From Cyanobacteria bacterium GSL.Bin1 (GTDB lineage Bacteria; Cyanobacteriota; Cyanobacteriia; Cyanobacteriales; Rubidibacteraceae): a stretch of DNA of 64,000 bases. The notes under the pieces are model-generated. The model was not told where the DNA came from and ran no database searches. It was given only the letters and a program-made list of their open reading frames with translations. Shown here piece after piece: positions 26,379 to 35,984 of the stretch. The translations under genes and the position numbers were made by a program. The stretch covers positions 1 through 64,000 of the forward strand of contig JAAANX010000036.1 of NCBI GenBank assembly GCA_009909085.1, given 5' to 3'. The first letter of the stretch is position 1. Each line of letters opens with the position of its first letter.

Positions 26379-27251
26379 ATGAACAATTGTCCCGATTTTA
26401 TTATTATCGGTGCCATGAAATGTGGTACCAGCACACTGCATGAGCAACTTGCTCTACAACCTAGTATTTTTATGAGTACGCTGAAAGAACCCAACTTTTT
26501 CAGCGACGACCAAGAGTATTATCGAGGAATAGAGTGGTATTTAGCACACTTTCAGCAAGCTAGAGCTAACGAATTATGTGGTGAATCCAGTACACACTAT
26601 ACCAAATTACCAACTTATCCCCACACCGTTGAACGCATTTGCCAGCACCTGTCAGGAGTAAAATTTATCTATATAATACGCCACCCAATTGATAGACTAG
26701 TGTCCCACTATATTCATGAATGGACGCAAAAAGTGATTTCAGTAGAGATTAATCAAGCTGTTAATCAGCACCGTGAACTGATTGATTATAGCTGCTATAG
26801 TATGCAGTTAAAGCCTTATTTTGAGACTTTTGGACAACAATCAGTTTTACCCGTTTTTTTTGAAAGGCTTCTCACTCATAAACAAGAGGAATTGGAAAGA
26901 ATTTGCCGCTTTATCGGTTATAAAGGTCAACCGATTTGGAATAGAGAACTGGATGCTCAAAATGTTTCAAATGAGCGGATGCGCAAGAGTTGGTGGAGGG
27001 ACTTTTTAGTTGAAGTGCCTGGACTCAGAGAAATTCGACGTACATTTATTCCTAAAAGCTGGCGCAATTCGATTAGACGCTTATGGATGATCAAAAAAAA
27101 ACCAGAACTTGAGCTCAAACAAATAGAGTATCTACAAGAAGTTTTTGATAGAGACTTATCTATACTAAGTTCTTGGCTGGGGACTTCACTTTGTTGCGAA
27201 AACTTTAAAGCCAAAACTCAGTCTCAATCTTTAGATTGGTTAGAACGCTGA
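26379..27251 (+). CDS. Sulfotransferase domain protein (second)
   Basis: A 290-aa sulfotransferase of a different subgroup from the 24.4-kb gene. It has the loop IIGAMKCGTSTLHEQL (residues 9-24), the KEPNFF segment after it and the 3'-phosphate motif YIIRHPIDRLVSHY (residues 98-111). It resembles heparan-sulfate/NodH-like enzymes that act on carbohydrates. Two distinct sulfotransferases separated by one GT2 suggest sulfation at two positions. The downstream gap of 287 bp holds a MITE-like element. Confidence 0.9.
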   Translation: MNNCPDFIIIGAMKCGTSTLHEQLALQPSIFMSTLKEPNFFSDDQEYYRGIEWYLAHFQQARANELCGESSTHYTKLPTYPHTVERICQHLSGVKFIYIIRHPIDRLVSHYIHEWTQKVISVEINQAVNQHRELIDYSCYSMQLKPYFETFGQQSVLPVFFERLLTHKQEELERICRFIGYKGQPIWNRELDAQNVSNERMRKSWWRDFLVEVPGLREIRRTFIPKSWRNSIRRLWMIKKKPELELKQIEYLQEVFDRDLSILSSWLGTSLCCENFKAKTQSQSLDWLER

Positions 27252-27406
27252 AATCCATATTGGTTCTTAATCTGAGCTATCAATTAGAGTACTCAGAAAT
27301 TTAGACACCAAAGTAAAGTTATTCTAATTAATAGGAAAATAGTATGGATGAAAGATATTTACTGAAAGTTCTTAATACATCGATGTTTACGGAGAGTGAC
27401 AGAACA

Positions 27407-27507
27407 GGGTTATAGCACTCAGAAATTATTCATGAGAGGAAGCCACCTTTGACACAACAAGTATAGAAAATTGGGCTCTCACATCTGACTTTTGATTGCT
27501 ATAACCC
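27407..27507. mobile_element. 101-bp MITE-like element with 11-bp terminal inverted repeats
   Basis: GGGTTATAGCA (27407-27417) and TGCTATAACCC (27497-27507) are perfect inverted repeats bounding a non-coding segment in the gap before the glycosidase-like gene. The size and end symmetry fit a miniature transposable element. A partial internal echo, ACTCAGAAATT, also occurs just outside it near 27292. No obvious target duplication is seen. Confidence 0.5.
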
Positions 27508-27538
27508 ATCTGATCTTTAGAAATTAGCTCTAAAAAAA

Positions 27539-29239
27539 ATGATTAAACTCAGAAGATTATTTTTAATCTTTACGGTAGCATTATCTTTGGTTTTAATCGC
27601 GTCCTTTTTAACTAAAGGATTTAATTCCTTTCAAACAACAGTCAAACAGGATATTGACAATAAAATTTATTTATCTTCTCAAAGCAAAGTTGAAACGAAT
27701 ATTGGAACTAATCTGAATAGTATCAACGACTGGTCAAGCCAACTGCCATTTCGCGACGGGTTTCACTCCTCCCGCCCTTGGCTGCCTCAAAAATCCGGCG
27801 TCTGGAATACCAATGAATCCGACCAACTTGACCTCGATGCCAACGGTTGGGTTAAGTCCCTTCCCTCCCCAAAAGACAGCACTGAATATACTTACGTGGG
27901 AACTCTGCTCTTCCGCGAGCTCGAAGGCAACTATCCCGGAGGAGAATATGTTGTTCTTTATGAAGGGGAAGGAACAATTGAATATGACTTTGATGCCACT
28001 CGCGTCCCTGCCGCCTCTAGTCCCGGTCGCGATGTCATTAGGGTCAATCCCTCTAACTCAGGCATTTATTTGAAAATTACTGAGACCGACCCTAACCAAA
28101 CTGGCAACTATCTGCGCCAAATTCGTGTGCTCCCTGTCACTTCTGAAAACAGTGACCCCAGCGCCCTGTTTAATCCTACCTTCATCGAAAAAATTCAACC
28201 CTTTGCCGCTTTTCGCTTCATGGACTGGATGAAAACCAATAACTCAACTCAAAAAGAGTGGAGTCACCGACCCACCTTAGAAGATGCGACCTGGTCCCAA
28301 GCGGGAGCTCCAGTTGAAATTATGGTGGAGTTAGCCAACCGCACTGACAGCGACCCCTGGTTTACTATCCCTCATCAAGCCACTGACGAATACGTCATTA
28401 ATTTTGCCAGCTATGTGCGAGACCATCTTGACCCAGACTTAAAGGTCTATGTCGAGTATTCCAACGAAGTGTGGAACTCTCAATTTGAACAGGCTCAGTG
28501 GGTGCAAAAACAAGCTCAACAAGAATGGGGAGAAGGAGGCTACGGCAAGGGACTGGAGTGGTTTGGCAAACGAACCACTGAAATCACTCGCCTGTGGGAT
28601 GAAGTTTTTGGGCCAGAGAAAGAGCGCGTGATTGGCGTGATGGGAGCGCAAGCGGCTAACCCTTGGACAGCACAAAAGGCTCTGAATTATCAGGCTTGGG
28701 CAGAATCTCCTCTGAGCCACGCTGAGTATGGAATTGATGCCATTGCCATTGCGCCTTATTTTGGCAGTTTAGGGAAACCTGCTCATGAAACAGTGGTAGA
28801 AAGTTGGACCACTGAAGCCGATGGCGGTCTGAGCAAGCTGTTTGATGAGCTGAGTCAAGGGGGGATTCTGCCGGATGGCCCCCCTGGTGGGGCCTTGCAA
28901 CAGGCTTACCAAAATATGCAAAATTATGTGGAACTGGCTGAGCAAGAGCAGTTGCAATTGCTCGCTTATGAGGGAGGTCAGCATTTAGTAGGTCGCGGTG
29001 GGGTCGAAAATAATACAGCGGTTACGAAGCTGTTTATTGAGGCGAATCGCGACCCGAGAATGGGAGAGCTTTATCGGGAGTATTTGAGTCAATGGCAGGA
29101 GTTGGGGGGGGGATTATTTGTCAATTTCTCTGACATTGGTCAAGCGAGCAAGTGGGGCAGTTGGGGTGTTTTGGAATATGTCAATCAAGAGAGTTCTCCT
29201 AAATATGATGCTTTGATTGACTTGATTCATTCTCGGTAG
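27539..29239 (+). CDS. Membrane-anchored glycoside-hydrolase-like protein
   Basis: A 566-aa protein with an N-terminal signal anchor (about residues 5-25) and an extracytoplasmic body, annotated in relatives, as far as I recall, as cellulose-binding or hypothetical. It resembles clan-A TIM-barrel glycosidases: YVEYSNEVWN has an Asn-Glu pair (N309-E310) where such enzymes carry the acid/base, and AYEGGQHL (E478) could supply the nucleophile. It may trim or process the EPS during export, a role like that of glycosidases in other EPS operons. A decayed 3' copy sits at 16.5-16.8 kb. GC is higher than in the neighbouring genes. Family number and substrate cannot be assigned. Confidence 0.7.
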   Translation: MIKLRRLFLIFTVALSLVLIASFLTKGFNSFQTTVKQDIDNKIYLSSQSKVETNIGTNLNSINDWSSQLPFRDGFHSSRPWLPQKSGVWNTNESDQLDLDANGWVKSLPSPKDSTEYTYVGTLLFRELEGNYPGGEYVVLYEGEGTIEYDFDATRVPAASSPGRDVIRVNPSNSGIYLKITETDPNQTGNYLRQIRVLPVTSENSDPSALFNPTFIEKIQPFAAFRFMDWMKTNNSTQKEWSHRPTLEDATWSQAGAPVEIMVELANRTDSDPWFTIPHQATDEYVINFASYVRDHLDPDLKVYVEYSNEVWNSQFEQAQWVQKQAQQEWGEGGYGKGLEWFGKRTTEITRLWDEVFGPEKERVIGVMGAQAANPWTAQKALNYQAWAESPLSHAEYGIDAIAIAPYFGSLGKPAHETVVESWTTEADGGLSKLFDELSQGGILPDGPPGGALQQAYQNMQNYVELAEQEQLQLLAYEGGQHLVGRGGVENNTAVTKLFIEANRDPRMGELYREYLSQWQELGGGLFVNFSDIGQASKWGSWGVLEYVNQESSPKYDALIDLIHSR

Positions 29240-29453
29240 TGCTGAGTAATGCTAAACAAGTCATGATGCATCATTGTAATCCACAAAATACCAAATTGTA
29301 CCAATGTAATTTTCCAACGATATTGAAATGGATTTCTCTGCCAATTCTAAGCTAATTGATCTTTTGAGTGATTCCCTATATGTAAGAACTTACTCGAACG
29401 AAGTCGCTAGGGTGTCCGCCTGACGATTAGGCTTGATCTTTATCAGTATCAGC

Positions 29454-32400
29454 TCAAATAACTGTATCTGTACCAATGAAGATATTATCTACTGCCTGAA
29501 GTTCGTTGTCTGTAACTCCAGACGTAAACAAACGTACGGCAATGAATTCGTACCCATGACCAAAGTCAATACTATTTTGAATTGTTGTCCAATCAAATTC
29601 CGCAGTGGCAAGGTTTCCTGAATCAAAGAGAGTTATGGATTCGAAAGGCATAGTGTTGCTAATGTTATCGGGAGAATTAGTACTCCAGTTACTGAGCTCA
29701 AATCTACCATTAACACCATATATTTGCATACGAAGTGTATTGCTAGAGCCCAGATTTTTGGCATCAAAGCTAAGGCTTTGTACTCCACGCGTTACTAATT
29801 GATCGTGGATGACCTGGACTAGTCCTCCTGCACCATGATTGTCAGCATAAACCAAACCAGTTACACTATCATGATTCCACTTACGACCACCAGAAAAGTA
29901 CCAGCCCCTATTATACCATTGAGTTGTACCCGAATTAGATTTAACTGAAGAAGTAAAATCTCCATTAACGAGAGCATTAGGAAACGGGCTATCCTCAACA
30001 TCAATTAATTGATTGGTTGTGGCAGTATTTCCTTGAGTGTCTGTCACTTTCAAAGTAACCGAATATGTACCAGCAGAATCATAGACATAGGTCATATATC
30101 GTCCGAATCCGTCCAATATACCATCGCTATTAACGTCCCAAGCAAAGGATGCAATGGTATTATCTCCCGCACTAGAAGGAGTATTAGGAAGATCTGACCA
30201 AGTTAGAGAGTAGTCTGAGTCATAAGACTGACTAGCGTCAAAAAGGACAGCATAGCCTCCCACGGATTGGGTCGTGAATTGAGCTACTGGAGGATTATCT
30301 GCTAGAGGTACATCAAACTTTGGATTTCCCTGAAGATCAAAATAAGGAGTGATAGGGACTACCTCTGTTCCAGGGCTAAGAGGATCAGCGCTGGCTCGAT
30401 TGCTTACACGACCAGAAGCTGCAACTAGGTGTTGATTATTGTTTTTGAACACTCCATTGATCAATTGACTATGACCAAAAGGTGATTCAGTATCATAACC
30501 CTGCATAGAATTTTGAGGAACTGTAGCGCCAAAGTCAAACCCTTCAATATGTACATTGTTGTAAATAACACTGCGAGCATTTTTGTCTGAGTAAATACCT
30601 ATCCCTTGTGGGCTAGATATATCTGCTCCATCGCGCAAGACTGGATTTTGTATATTTCCAATAATGAGGGCATCCTTGAGAGTTGTATAAGAAGCATAGG
30701 AGATCTGAACTCCCGTCTCACGAATTCCCCAAATGTACGAATCTTCAATCAGGCTTTGCTTGTTATGGTCTATACTAAACTGGTCAGTTCCCCAATCATC
30801 ACGAGTAACTCCTCTAACTTCGATACCACTATCAGCGTTATAAACTGTATTTTTGCGGAAGTCGTGAATAGGAACTTTCCAGGAGCCAATCATATCAGCA
30901 TTGCCAGCAATATGTTGTAACTCTGCAGGAAGGTTAGCAACCGGTACATCTGGAGGAGTAAAACCATCATTCGTTCCATAGATAATGATTCCGGCATCCT
31001 TCATTCCTGTTGTAATGTTATCCTCAAAAGCTGTTGCTGCATAGCTAGTACCGATCCAGAAGCCTATACCTGAATCACCAAAGTCTCTTTCTCCGTTTCT
31101 ATTTCCTCCAAGTAAGTCAGCCGTCGGATCAGTTTCAGCCCCAGTTCCTTTGATAGCTATGTTACGACGGAAGCTAGCTTGTTCGTTGCCATCTTCTGTA
31201 ACATAATGCGCGCCAAGAACATCAAAGGAAACATTATCTTCTACTTTCGCACGACTTCCATGTACAACATATCCCCAACCAGGGCTACCCCATACAGCGT
31301 TTCCAGTAATACTAGCTGAATTTAGATCGTTAGCATCATGATCAAAAACTTTATGTAAATGAATTGAGTACCGTCCCTGTGGATTTGTCCCTGTTCCTGG
31401 AATTAAATTCCCTTGATCATCAAAGCGAGGGTTGTCCCGATAGAGATCTTTGTTAGTGCGTCCCAAATCATAAAAGCCAGTATTATGAATCTCAGTATTA
31501 TGATCCATAAACATTATGTGCCCCCTTTGACCAATAGGAACACTATCTCCACCTTCTGTGGAAAAACTAATATTGCGATCAAGGTTGGCAACATAAAGAT
31601 CTAAATCGAAACCGTCTGGAGTGACATGATCGAAGCGTAGCGCATTACCTTCAACATCATTATGAGAAAAGGTAATTTTGTTCCCATCTATAGAAGAGAT
31701 AGTTAATACTTCATCTTGGGTAATACTATTATCTTGATGGGAACCAGTATTATCCCATTGAGTTCCAGTGACAACAATTTTATCTCCAACCTGCCAGCTA
31801 CTGGGAACTGATTCAGAGAAAACTAATTTTGTGGCACCGGCTTTATGGTCACCGGCTAAAGTGAGATAAGGTGTTTTTTCAGTCCCCCAGATATCTACTT
31901 GAGCTCCATGTTCAGTTACTAAACCACGGCTTAACTGTTTAGAATCCCAGTTTCGATCTATAGCACCCTTTCCTGGATCGACTGGTGCAAAAATAATCTG
32001 AGTCTGCGAACCCGCTTGAACAGGAGTAGCTTCGGTACCAATTTCTAAAGTTCCAGTGGAAGAAACTGCTATAAAATCAACAATCAGCTTTGTATCCTTA
32101 TGTTGAGTAAAGCCAAGCTTGCCATCTATTCTGATCGTCTTAATCCGAGCGTCACTTTTTTGATCATAAGTAACTTCAACGCCTTGCTCAATCAAGACAT
32201 TAGCATCAGAAACCGGTACCTCTCCACCTTGCCATGTTTGAGGGTCAAACCAAGAACCATTATTAACGGCAATATGGGTAACAGCACTGTGGGGGACGAG
32301 GGATAAGACATCTGAATTTCCGTGATCAGTAGTGCTATCAGTTATAGTATCAGTAGTGGCGTCAGAGTCAGCAACCGTTACTGTCAAATTATCCCAACGA

Positions 32401-33323
32401 TAAAGCTCATCCCTAGCGGTAGTCTTCGTTTCTATTAAAATCTGGAAACTGTTGCCCCTAAGTCCCTCTGCCTTGAGAGTTTCTACCTGACCACTGTTAA
32501 ACATCCCTTGATAGTTAACAATGTTTACTTTATTTTCATCAAGTAAATAAGAAACACTTAAGGAATCAGTGTAGCTTCCTGAAGATTCTAAACCTCCTTC
32601 TCCCTGAATATCAAGGGAAAAATTAATGCTAGAAACGGAAGAAATATCAATGACTTCTGATTGCCAAACAGTTAAACCATCAGTGTTTTGGCTAATGAAA
32701 GCCTTATTTTGAACTTCAAAGATTGGATTATTAGTTTGGGATATATCTATACCCCAAGCTGTTGTCCCAGTATCAACAGTTGTACCATTTGCTAAGCTGT
32801 CGAAATTTTCTTGCCAAAAAAAGGGTGTACTTGACTCACCTGAGATTGTGCTAATATTACCAGTAACAGAGAGATTATCCCACAGATAAGCCTCGTCCCC
32901 ACCTGTCGTCTTCGTGCGGATAAACAGTTGTAGCGTTTCACCCTTGAGTCCCTCTGTTCCGACCATCTCTACATTACCACTATTAGATATGCCATTGTAG
33001 CGAGTGAGAGAAATTTCTTGACCATCAAGGAGATAGGAAACTTCTAGAAAATCAGCATAAGTTCCCGTTGCTTCTAGGTCTCCCTGTCCCCAAATGTCCA
33101 GAGAAAAACTAGCAACACCTACTGAAGAAATATCTATTTTATCAGATCGCCAAAGAGCAACTCGGTCTGTATTTCGAGCAATAAACTTTTGCTCTTGCAC
33201 TTCAAAAATAGGAGTTTGAGTTTTAGATATATCTACACTCCAAGCTGTATCTCCCTCATCCAGTATGGTTCCAGGTAGTAAATCATCAAATGTTTCTTCC
33301 CATAGCCAAGTTTTAGAAGTCAT
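29454..33323 (-). CDS. Giant G8-domain / beta-helix / PKD protein
   Basis: A 1289-aa protein from the ATG at 33323; a TTG at 33338 would add five residues. Domains in order: two homologous carbohydrate-binding-like modules (about 1-155 and 160-315, each with WDNL(S/T)VT at the end); a G8 domain (about 347-470, NNGSWFDPQTWQGGEVP); a right-handed beta-helix with GRYSIHLHKVF near 650, the His-containing segment seen in CEMIP/TMEM2-like proteins; a PKD domain (about 1010-1115); and a C-terminal module of about 170 residues. No signal peptide or RTX repeats are seen. Probably extracellular and acting on or binding polysaccharide. It is opposite in orientation to the surrounding EPS genes. Confidence 0.8.
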   Translation of the reverse strand: MTSKTWLWEETFDDLLPGTILDEGDTAWSVDISKTQTPIFEVQEQKFIARNTDRVALWRSDKIDISSVGVASFSLDIWGQGDLEATGTYADFLEVSYLLDGQEISLTRYNGISNSGNVEMVGTEGLKGETLQLFIRTKTTGGDEAYLWDNLSVTGNISTISGESSTPFFWQENFDSLANGTTVDTGTTAWGIDISQTNNPIFEVQNKAFISQNTDGLTVWQSEVIDISSVSSINFSLDIQGEGGLESSGSYTDSLSVSYLLDENKVNIVNYQGMFNSGQVETLKAEGLRGNSFQILIETKTTARDELYRWDNLTVTVADSDATTDTITDSTTDHGNSDVLSLVPHSAVTHIAVNNGSWFDPQTWQGGEVPVSDANVLIEQGVEVTYDQKSDARIKTIRIDGKLGFTQHKDTKLIVDFIAVSSTGTLEIGTEATPVQAGSQTQIIFAPVDPGKGAIDRNWDSKQLSRGLVTEHGAQVDIWGTEKTPYLTLAGDHKAGATKLVFSESVPSSWQVGDKIVVTGTQWDNTGSHQDNSITQDEVLTISSIDGNKITFSHNDVEGNALRFDHVTPDGFDLDLYVANLDRNISFSTEGGDSVPIGQRGHIMFMDHNTEIHNTGFYDLGRTNKDLYRDNPRFDDQGNLIPGTGTNPQGRYSIHLHKVFDHDANDLNSASITGNAVWGSPGWGYVVHGSRAKVEDNVSFDVLGAHYVTEDGNEQASFRRNIAIKGTGAETDPTADLLGGNRNGERDFGDSGIGFWIGTSYAATAFEDNITTGMKDAGIIIYGTNDGFTPPDVPVANLPAELQHIAGNADMIGSWKVPIHDFRKNTVYNADSGIEVRGVTRDDWGTDQFSIDHNKQSLIEDSYIWGIRETGVQISYASYTTLKDALIIGNIQNPVLRDGADISSPQGIGIYSDKNARSVIYNNVHIEGFDFGATVPQNSMQGYDTESPFGHSQLINGVFKNNNQHLVAASGRVSNRASADPLSPGTEVVPITPYFDLQGNPKFDVPLADNPPVAQFTTQSVGGYAVLFDASQSYDSDYSLTWSDLPNTPSSAGDNTIASFAWDVNSDGILDGFGRYMTYVYDSAGTYSVTLKVTDTQGNTATTNQLIDVEDSPFPNALVNGDFTSSVKSNSGTTQWYNRGWYFSGGRKWNHDSVTGLVYADNHGAGGLVQVIHDQLVTRGVQSLSFDAKNLGSSNTLRMQIYGVNGRFELSNWSTNSPDNISNTMPFESITLFDSGNLATAEFDWTTIQNSIDFGHGYEFIAVRLFTSGVTDNELQAVDNIFIGTDTVI

Positions 33324-33755
33324 TTTTTCTTTCAACAAGAATAGCTTTATATTTTCTTTATTATTAATAAATAAACAATAATCTATTTTTTTTAAACAGT
33401 AACAATACTACAAAACTAAAAACTTAAAATGTAAACAATATCAATATTTTCTCTGAAAGTATTTAAAATAAAATACACTTAAATACTTTAACAAAATACA
33501 CGTAAATAATTTTTGGGAATGATTTGGAAAAGAATGAATTGAAGAATAAGTAAAACTCTTTATAACTTAGAGTTCAAGATACGGTGTTTATAGGAGTTAA
33601 CAAAGCAAAAAGTAGTCACCAGAAGATATTATCCAGTAAATGGGAAAACGATGTCAAAAAATAAAAAGAAGTTTATCAGACCTTAGAAAATACTGAGTAT
33701 GCTAAGTATTTATCTTAGAGGTTGTATTATTTAATTATTAAATTCGCGAAAATTT
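33324..33755. other. AT-rich divergent intergenic region
   Basis: Lies between the divergent G8-protein gene and the acetyltransferase gene, so it should hold both promoters. A direct repeat AAAATACAC occurs at 33470-33478 and 33493-33501, 23 bp apart (about two helix turns), which would suit a dimeric regulator. No coding frame is supported. Confidence 0.35.
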
Positions 33756-34247
33756 ATGAATAATTCACTAATTTCTGCTGATGAGCCAGATTGGAGTCGT
33801 GAAAAATGTCGTCGTTGGTGGGATCCCAGTCGTCAACTCCTTAAGACTATTAGAGATTACCAAAGGTGGCGAGAAAGTAACAATCCTCTAGGATACTTTT
33901 TTTGCAGTTACTGTGTCATTAAGCATCGTTTTTGGAGCCTGATCACTGGTGCTGATATTCCTTTAAACTGTCAACTGGGGGGAGGACTAATCTTGCCTCA
34001 TCCTAATGGAATCGTAATTCACCCAGAGGCTTATATCGGCTCAAATTGTCTAGTATTTCAACAAGTAACTATTGTTAAAGACGTTAAAATAGGAGCTCAT
34101 GTTCATATCGGTGCAGGAGCAAAAATTCTTTATGGTATTACCATTGGCGATTATGCCAAAGTCGGTGCTAATGCTGTAGTTTTAACTGATGTGCCTGCTG
34201 GTGCAACAGCAGTGGGTGTTCCTGCAAAAATCAAAGTAAAAAGTTAA
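33756..34247 (+). CDS. Serine-acetyltransferase-like hexapeptide-repeat protein
   Basis: A 163-aa left-handed beta-helix acetyltransferase. The hexapeptide region LGGGLILPHPNGIVIHPEAY to GVPAKI (about residues 75-160) and the acetyl-CoA pocket segment VGANAVVLTDVPAGATAVGVPAK are clear. It lacks the long N-terminal helical domain of CysE, so it is more like the short enzymes in EPS loci that acetylate sugars. Located amid glycosyltransferase genes, EPS acetylation is the likely role, by context only. Confidence 0.85.
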   Translation: MNNSLISADEPDWSREKCRRWWDPSRQLLKTIRDYQRWRESNNPLGYFFCSYCVIKHRFWSLITGADIPLNCQLGGGLILPHPNGIVIHPEAYIGSNCLVFQQVTIVKDVKIGAHVHIGAGAKILYGITIGDYAKVGANAVVLTDVPAGATAVGVPAKIKVKS

Positions 34248-34489
34248 GTTAGTTGGTTTTTTGGAGCTTTTATTTTACTGAAAGGATGGTTTAAAGAGTG
34301 TGATCTGCTTTTCAACAAGAAATTCAGTAGATGCTAATATGAGTTTGATCGTGTTATTGGCGTAATGATTTACTGTTAATGACTCTTTGCACATATTCTA
34401 ATACAAGTAGAAATTAATCCCACTGATTAGACAATTTAAATCTTGAATTAGAGAATCGTTATAATATATAATGACTTGTAAAAAAATAA
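34248..34489. other. AT-rich spacer before a decayed glycosyltransferase
   Basis: No gene is visible. The TATAATATATAATG sequence near 34460-34473 could be a relic promoter of the decayed GT4 that follows. Confidence 0.3.
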
Positions 34490-34932
34490 AAGCGGTTACT
34501 AATTATAGAACAATGTAATCCAGAATGGTTTTCTGAACCATTAGTGGGATATAATTTTTATGTCAATATTAGTAATTTTGTTGATGTTACATTAGTGACT
34601 CATGAAAGAAATAAAAAAGCTCTTGATAAAGTTAAAAACAATCAAAATTAAAAAATAATTTATATAAGCGAAAGTGTTTTTAGCAAGAAACTCTATAAAT
34701 TAGTAGATTTTTTACCTCTCAAAAAAGAATAAAGGGGTTAAAGGTAGATCCAATTTCAAGAGAATATGTAATACAGGAATTTACTAAAAATATCACCAAG
34801 CTGGTTGAAAATGATGAGTTGCGAGAAAATATGTCAGTTAAATCAATAGAAAGAGCAGAAGAATTTGAGTGGGGTGAAAAAGCGAAAAAGATCGTAAAAA
34901 AATATCAAGAAATAATTGCTGCAAAAGAATGA
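34490..34932 (+). pseudogene. Decayed GT4 glycosyltransferase (N- and C-terminal remnants)
   Basis: Frame 34490-34651 reads LLIIEQCNPEWFSEPLVGYN then VTLVTHERNKKAL, the characteristic opening of a group of GT4 enzymes. It stops at TAA. Frame 34744-34932 reads VDPISREYVIQEFTKNIT, then RERAEEFEW-like SIERAEEFEWGEKAKKI and a stop, a typical GT4 C-terminus. The 250-300 residues between, with the catalytic site, are gone, so the gene was removed by internal deletion. Only 93 bp separate the two remnants. Confidence 0.75.
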
Positions 34933-34996
34933 ATTTAGAACAAGTTTAATTAAATTAGTACTTAAAAGTTCATAATAAATTAGTTGCTGGATAGTT

Positions 34997-35977
34997 GTGA
35001 GACTTGGAATAGTTATTATTGGACGTAATGAAGGTGATCGCCTTGATCAGTGCCTGAAATCAGTTTTTAAAAAAACACCTAGCATTGTCTATGTAGACTC
35101 TGGCTCCACAGACGGTAGTGTTGAATTAGCGCAATCATTTTCAGTAGAGGTTGTTGAATTAGATTTATCTATTTCTTTCACTGCTGCCCGAGCTAGAAAT
35201 GCAGGATTTGAACAACTTCTAAAGGTATATCCTGAACTTGAATTTGTTCAATTTGTGGATGGAGACTGCGAAGTGGTTTCTGGATGGCTAGAAACGGCTA
35301 ATGAAACACTGACTAACCACCCTGAAATTGCAGTAGTTTGCGGTCGTCGCCGAGAACGCTTTCCCGATGCTTCTCTTTACAACCGCCTCTGTGATTTGGA
35401 ATGGAATACACCAGTGGGTCAAACTCAAGCTTGTGGAGGAGATGCAATGATGCGAGTTTGTGCCTATTGTAGTGTAGAAGGCTTTAACTCTCAACTGATC
35501 GCTGGCGAAGAACCCGAGTTATGTTATCGTCTACGTCAAAAGGGTTGGACGATTTGGCGGCTTGATGCAGACATGACATTACATGATGCTGCGATGACAA
35601 CCTTTAGTCAGTGGTGGAAACGAAATATTCGTGCGGGTCATGCTTATGCAGAAGTTGCTTGGTTACATGGAAAAGAACCCGAACGTTATTGGGTAAAAGA
35701 AACAATCAGTAATTGGCTTTGGGGAGGAATATTACCCGCTTTAATAGTTTTTAGCAGTTGGTGGAGTCATAGTTTAAGCTTTTTTTTATTAATTGCTTAT
35801 CCTATTTTTATTTATAAGATTTATCGCTATCAACGACAATCCAGCTCTTCTAAAATAGCTGCTTTATACGCTGTTTTTTGTGTCATTGGCAAAATCCCTA
35901 ATGCAATCGGACAGGGGAAATTTAAAATTAATCAATTTTTATCTCGATCAGCTAATCTTATTGAATATAAAGCTTAA
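34997..35977 (+). CDS. Glycosyltransferase family 2 with C-terminal membrane segments
   Basis: A 326-aa GT2. LGIVIIGRNEGDRLDQCL at residues 2-19, VYVDSGSTDGS near 31-41, VDGDCEV near 89-95 (D-site) and GEEPELCYRLRQKGW near 170 are all typical. Two hydrophobic segments near 235-275 would anchor it to the membrane. GTG at 34997 is the only start before the first motif. It is followed after 7 bp by the processive GT2, as part of a three-gene run 35-38.4 kb. Confidence 0.9.
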   Translation: MRLGIVIIGRNEGDRLDQCLKSVFKKTPSIVYVDSGSTDGSVELAQSFSVEVVELDLSISFTAARARNAGFEQLLKVYPELEFVQFVDGDCEVVSGWLETANETLTNHPEIAVVCGRRRERFPDASLYNRLCDLEWNTPVGQTQACGGDAMMRVCAYCSVEGFNSQLIAGEEPELCYRLRQKGWTIWRLDADMTLHDAAMTTFSQWWKRNIRAGHAYAEVAWLHGKEPERYWVKETISNWLWGGILPALIVFSSWWSHSLSFFLLIAYPIFIYKIYRYQRQSSSSKIAALYAVFCVIGKIPNAIGQGKFKINQFLSRSANLIEYKA

Positions 35978-35984
35978 AATTTAA

